In this document: positions 60,411 through 64,000 of the stretch, piece after piece
Layout of the letters: every line of letters begins with the position of its first letter
Position numbering within the stretch: position 1 is the first letter of the stretch
NCBI GenBank assembly: GCA_003116975.1
Contig: BGKB01000063.1
Span: 186,001-250,000 of the forward strand
Length of the DNA stretch: 64,000 nt
Direction of reading: 5' to 3'
From: Aurantiochytrium sp. KH105
Taxonomy: Eukaryota; Sar; Bigyra; Thraustochytrida; Thraustochytriidae
Made by a program: the position numbers and the translations under genes
Notes under the pieces: model-generated
Databases searched by the model: none
What the model was told of the DNA's origin: nothing
What the model saw: only the letters and a program-made list of their open reading frames with translations

Positions 60411-63302
60411 ATGAAGGACGGGAGGACGAGGTCGCTTTGGCCGGTGCGCGAGGCAGCAGAGTCGCGTGAAGACGGGGCAGACCGTGCGGGCGGCACGCAC
60501 GACGCCGAGGAGCGTCGTGCTGGCGAACGCATGGCCCTCCTCGAAGGTAGCACCAGCACCAATAACAATCATGGCGGTGTCAGCCATGCACCCGGAGCTA
60601 CTGGCGGGGGACTCACAAGCGGATATCAGAGCTTGCCGAACATTGCTGACGCCAGAGCAAGGCGCAGCGGGCGCCTGGGGTCCGCGCTGGACTACAGCGA
60701 CATGAGCGACGATGACCTCGAGCTCAAGCGTCGCATGCATGCCGTTCACGTCGCAGCAATGTACATTAGAGCGGCACTTTTCGACAGACGTATCTCGTTT
60801 CTCACGGATCCGGACTCGCTCTGGTACGTGCGCGTGTACGAAAGCTCGGGCATGCGCGCTCTTGTGGATGCCTCTCTTCTCGGATATCTGTTGATCACCT
60901 TTTACGAGAAAAACGACGGTTCGCAGCCCGCATGGACCTACGTTGTTGAGACCTCTGCGTGGACTTTCCTGGCGGTCATGTTCTCCCTACGCGTTCGCTT
61001 CACAGATCTAAAGCAGCTTCAGCGCAGTCTTTTTGCAAAGATACATGCTTTTGCGCTCACCGTGGCCTTGATTGATCTCATTGCGAGCATTTACATGAAC
61101 GCAGTCGCACATCATCCGTATTATCGCTATGCACGTGTTGTACGACCTCTTTTGCAGCTCGAGTACTCGCATTTGGTGCGTAGACGTGTCATCGACATTC
61201 TTCGAACGTGCTGGCGGGTTCGTGCGGCCTTTTTACTGCTCGCCTTTGAGATTACTTTTTTTGCCGTGGTGGCCATCTTTCTCTTTTATGGATCAGAGGA
61301 AGGCGACCAGTTCTTCAACTCGATGGGTGAATCGATTGTTACGCTGGTGATTCTTCTTTCAACGTGTAACTCGCCTTCTGTCATGGTGCCTGCGTACGAG
61401 TCGAACCCGTGGAGCGCACTTTTTTTCGTCTGTTTCTTGGTGGTCTCGGTCTTCCTCATGCTCAACTTGCTCCTTGCAGTTATTTACAAAGAGCATCGTC
61501 GTCATCTTTTGCACGAGGCGAAGCGACAGGCTGTGCGCAAGCGCGCCTGCACATCGGCAGCCTTTCGCGTGCTTCGACAAGAAAGCATGCACAGTCTCGC
61601 GCCCGCCTTGCGTCCGACCAGTTTCGGACCCGTGGGTGTGCCCGATGGCCTCGTCGCTGATTTGCTCGTTGATCTCGGCGTGAATGTCGAAGACGCTCCT
61701 TTGCTGGTCAGTCTACTCGGAGAGGGACGCACTCCTGGCTTTGTATTTCGTGACGACTTCGAGGACGTTTTGCTCGTATTGCATTTTACCATCAAGGAGC
61801 ATGCGTCCGAGGAGGAGGAGGTTGATGCCTTCTTTGGGGACAATGATATGATTGCGAATGAGGACGCAGAGGGCGCCGGCGCCGGCGCCGGCGCCACGCA
61901 TGATGGAACGAACGCTGCCAGCGGCGAAGGAAACTTCAATGTTTCGGGGCGGTCATTCTTCAATGGGTCGCCAATGTCGCGCACACGGTCTGATGTTGCT
62001 GCCACGCCCATGAGCGGGCACTTGAGCGAAGCAGAAATCTCCTCGCCAGGATCATTGTCTCGCCCGGCCAATGTGCGCCGAAGTAAACCCATGTCTCGCT
62101 CAAGGCAGATTGCCATCCGTCTGGTCAAGCACGAGATTTGGATACCCTGCATTGGCAGAGCGCGCACTCTCGACCTTGCTGTGAACACCTTGCTCATCGT
62201 CTCTGGTCTCATTACTGTCACTGCGCTTTCCGTAGACATTGACGTGGTCATTTACGACGATCCCCTTCCATTCCGCATCATTAATCGTTGCTGCACGCTG
62301 CTATTTGCCACAGAGATTGCTGTCCGTGTCCACGCGGCCTCGCCTCGTCGTTTTTTTGAGTCTGCGTGGAACACCTTTGAGTTTATTATTGTTAGCGCTT
62401 CTCTGATCGGAACGCTCTCGCAGGTCTTCACCCCCAAGCTTTCAGGCCATACTCATCTCTTGCTCTTTTTGCGAAAATTGCGTCTGCTGCGACTCCTGCG
62501 TTCTGTGCCACAGTTTCGGCTCCTCACGGAGATGATTGTTTATCTTTTGCCAGCCCTCTACATTTTCTCACGCGTCATTTTCTTCTTCATGTACATCATT
62601 GCCATTGTGGCAATGGGCACTCTCGACATGCAGTTGCAAGATGCGTCCGATTTCGCAGCAACCAACTTTCTTACCTTTGCAAATGCGTTGCTCACGCTCT
62701 TCCAGCTCATGGTCGTCAACGACTGGAATAAGACCATGCGTGCTTATTATGCGGCAACAGGCAACCCACTGGTCTACGTCTTTTTCATTGCCAATTATCT
62801 CTTTAGCGTCATGGTTGTCCTCAACGTGGTCACCTCCTTTGCGCTTGAGGCCCTCGACAAGAATATTGCGGACTTTGCTTTGCTGCAGGACGCCGTGCCC
62901 GCGGGGGATGCCAACTCGGTCAGTAGCACGGAGCGATTGGAGCTACAGATGCGCGAGCAGGCCCGGTTGCAGCAGCGACGACAGAACTCACGTCGAGAAC
63001 GCGACCTTTTCCAGGGTCGCCAAAGCCGTGTCGGCCTTGCTGCAAGTGTTGGCGACGACCGCAGCGATCGCGAGCTTAAGCGCACCTTTAGCTACGTGGA
63101 GCGACTCCAGACGGTGCGCAAGGTGAATCGCGTTGTTCGTGCGGCTCCGAGGGAGTCTCATCTTGTCCGCCTCTTGCGCGATGTCTTTGACAACGAAATG
63201 GACGAACCCACAATTGCGGAGATCAATCAAGAGCTTCGGCGCAATGGCCTCTCCAATCTACTTTCTCGCCCAGCACAGCGCGATGATGTCTCCACCAGCT
63301 GA
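60411..63302 (+). CDS. Two-pore channel (TPC) family cation channel
   Basis: A 963-residue voltage-gated-like cation channel with two six-helix domains. Domain I spans about 110-365, its pore filter TCNSPSVMVPAY at 318-329. Domain II spans about 580-850, its S4 with regularly spaced arginines (FLRKLRLLRLLRS, 686-698) and filter VVNDWN at 768-773. This filter pair (NxPxVMxPAY and VVNxW) is characteristic of two-pore channels, which conduct sodium or calcium in endolysosomes or vacuoles. The N-terminus (1-100) and the I-II linker (365-570) are low complexity, including a GAGAGAGA run from a GCCGGC hexamer repeat at 61876-61896. The C-terminus is long and basic. The ATG at 60411 is the first in frame. 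Confidence 0.9.
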   Translation: MKDGRTRSLWPVREAAESREDGADRAGGTHDAEERRAGERMALLEGSTSTNNNHGGVSHAPGATGGGLTSGYQSLPNIADARARRSGRLGSALDYSDMSDDDLELKRRMHAVHVAAMYIRAALFDRRISFLTDPDSLWYVRVYESSGMRALVDASLLGYLLITFYEKNDGSQPAWTYVVETSAWTFLAVMFSLRVRFTDLKQLQRSLFAKIHAFALTVALIDLIASIYMNAVAHHPYYRYARVVRPLLQLEYSHLVRRRVIDILRTCWRVRAAFLLLAFEITFFAVVAIFLFYGSEEGDQFFNSMGESIVTLVILLSTCNSPSVMVPAYESNPWSALFFVCFLVVSVFLMLNLLLAVIYKEHRRHLLHEAKRQAVRKRACTSAAFRVLRQESMHSLAPALRPTSFGPVGVPDGLVADLLVDLGVNVEDAPLLVSLLGEGRTPGFVFRDDFEDVLLVLHFTIKEHASEEEEVDAFFGDNDMIANEDAEGAGAGAGATHDGTNAASGEGNFNVSGRSFFNGSPMSRTRSDVAATPMSGHLSEAEISSPGSLSRPANVRRSKPMSRSRQIAIRLVKHEIWIPCIGRARTLDLAVNTLLIVSGLITVTALSVDIDVVIYDDPLPFRIINRCCTLLFATEIAVRVHAASPRRFFESAWNTFEFIIVSASLIGTLSQVFTPKLSGHTHLLLFLRKLRLLRLLRSVPQFRLLTEMIVYLLPALYIFSRVIFFFMYIIAIVAMGTLDMQLQDASDFAATNFLTFANALLTLFQLMVVNDWNKTMRAYYAATGNPLVYVFFIANYLFSVMVVLNVVTSFALEALDKNIADFALLQDAVPAGDANSVSSTERLELQMREQARLQQRRQNSRRERDLFQGRQSRVGLAASVGDDRSDRELKRTFSYVERLQTVRKVNRVVRAAPRESHLVRLLRDVFDNEMDEPTIAEINQELRRNGLSNLLSRPAQRDDVSTS

Positions 63303-64000
63303 TGCAAAAATTTTAAATAATAAAACCCCCTGTTTTCCCGTCTCGTTTATCTTTTCGCTTTCACGACATTGTCAAACAAAAGTCTTCACAGGTCTCCTTC
63401 AGACTGCCTGCGCCAGACCCGCTCGAGAAACAAGACTCGGGTTCGCAACAATGGCATGCACCACCAAAAGGTGTTGGTTGGAGAGTAACCCCGGTCCTGG
63501 TTCTTGTTCCTCCTCTCTTTTGCAACCCTTGCAAGAGGTTCGGTCCGCGTCTTTGTTAACATTCATGCTGCGGTCCGGAGCCATCAGACACGCACGCACC
63601 CGTCCTCCCCAAGGTCCCGCAACCAACCGGACGGACCTTCGGCGCAGAAGCATAGGCACATTCGCTCGCTGCTGAATCGGCGCCAGTGATGCTAGGCGAA
63701 AGTCAATTACCAGGACCGAGACCGCGCGCTGACGAGCCTGGTGCGAGTGTGGCGGAGTGGGTGGACACACTTCGCTTTTACAGTTTTTATGCCCGCTGGT
63801 GTCCTCAATGTGCGCTTGCGCGGCGTTCGCCATGTTTGTGAGGGGATGAATCCAGGACCCAGCGAAGATCATGTGCAGCGCAAAGCTGCATTGGCGCAGG
63901 GCGCGCGCACGGGTGGGTGGCTGCCGACGGACCGGCGCGGAGACGAGCGTACTCGCGCGGGGAGAGACGTGGCGCCCGAGCGTGGGTGCTCGGGGTGAAG
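63303..64000. other. Unassigned sequence at the window end
   Basis: About 700 bases after the channel gene with no gene I can support. Two separate plus-strand frames contain NPGP tetrapeptides (ESNPGPG encoded at about 63482 and GMNPGPS at about 63845). These resemble the end of 2A-like motifs found in some retrotransposons, but the upstream part of the motif is poor and no reverse transcriptase is visible. Anything beginning here would continue outside the window. Confidence 0.4.
63319..63324 (+). terminator. Probable polyadenylation signal of the two-pore channel
   Basis: AATAAA begins 17 bases after the stop codon, within an AT-rich stretch (TTTTAAATAATAAAA). Distance and sequence fit a polyadenylation signal, although others may be used. 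Confidence 0.45.

Noticed and set aside
63720-63790. Possible tRNA-like sequence (GTGTGGCGGAGTGGGT)
   Set aside because: No cloverleaf arms or T-loop consensus could be matched downstream.

Overview
This is nuclear DNA from a GC-rich, intron-poor eukaryote with flagellated cells. A thraustochytrid (Labyrinthulomycetes, stramenopiles) is my best guess, inferred from gene style rather than from any diagnostic marker. Long intronless genes encode typically eukaryotic proteins: a V-ATPase subunit, an anoctamin, a two-pore channel, cyclin H, RRS1, WDR90/POC16, a tubulin-ligase-like enzyme, sphingosine-1-phosphate lyase and PNGase A. Almost every gene starts at an ATG, often in a CACCATG or CAAAATG-like context. 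I call 25 protein genes, and only one (cyclin H) has an intron that I can define. I found no rRNA, tRNA or CRISPR.

Layout. 1-1.85 kb: pentanucleotide repeats upstream of an MFS (Spinster-like) transporter. 3.6-12 kb: a membrane-anchored alpha/beta hydrolase (-), a TPR protein (+), a pyrimidine 5'-nucleotidase (-) and an anoctamin (-). 13.3-25.4 kb: V-ATPase subunit D (+), a myristoylatable EF-hand protein (-), a long coiled-coil protein with SxIP and TQT motifs (+), a small charged protein (-), secreted PNGase A (+) and a mitochondrial S-adenosylmethionine carrier (-). 26-39 kb: a RanBP-domain FG nucleoporin (-), RRS1 (+), a TTLL enzyme (-) and the 1788-residue WDR90/POC16 protein (+). 39.5-55.1 kb: a small membrane protein (-), a TLC-domain protein (-), an SfsA-fold protein (+), glucose-6-phosphate dehydrogenase (+), cyclin H (-), a TBC RabGAP (+) and sphingosine-1-phosphate lyase (+). 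55.3-60.3 kb: a different kind of locus. Two unrecognised, lower-GC genes point away from each other across a 2.2 kb array of about 370-bp tandem repeats. 60.4-63.3 kb: a two-pore channel (+). The last 0.7 kb holds nothing I can assign.

The genes are not an operon, and their neighbours are mostly divergent or convergent. Two loose themes recur. One is centriole and microtubule function (WDR90/POC16, TTLL, the SxIP coiled-coil protein). The other is sphingolipid and membrane biology (Spinster-like carrier, S1P lyase, anoctamin, TLC protein, two-pore channel). Intergenic DNA is full of simple repeats, notably pentamers that sit just upstream of start codons.

The best candidate for something undescribed is the 55.3-60.3 kb locus: a HPDK-motif (J-like) nuclear-looking protein, a second orphan protein, and the tandem array between them.
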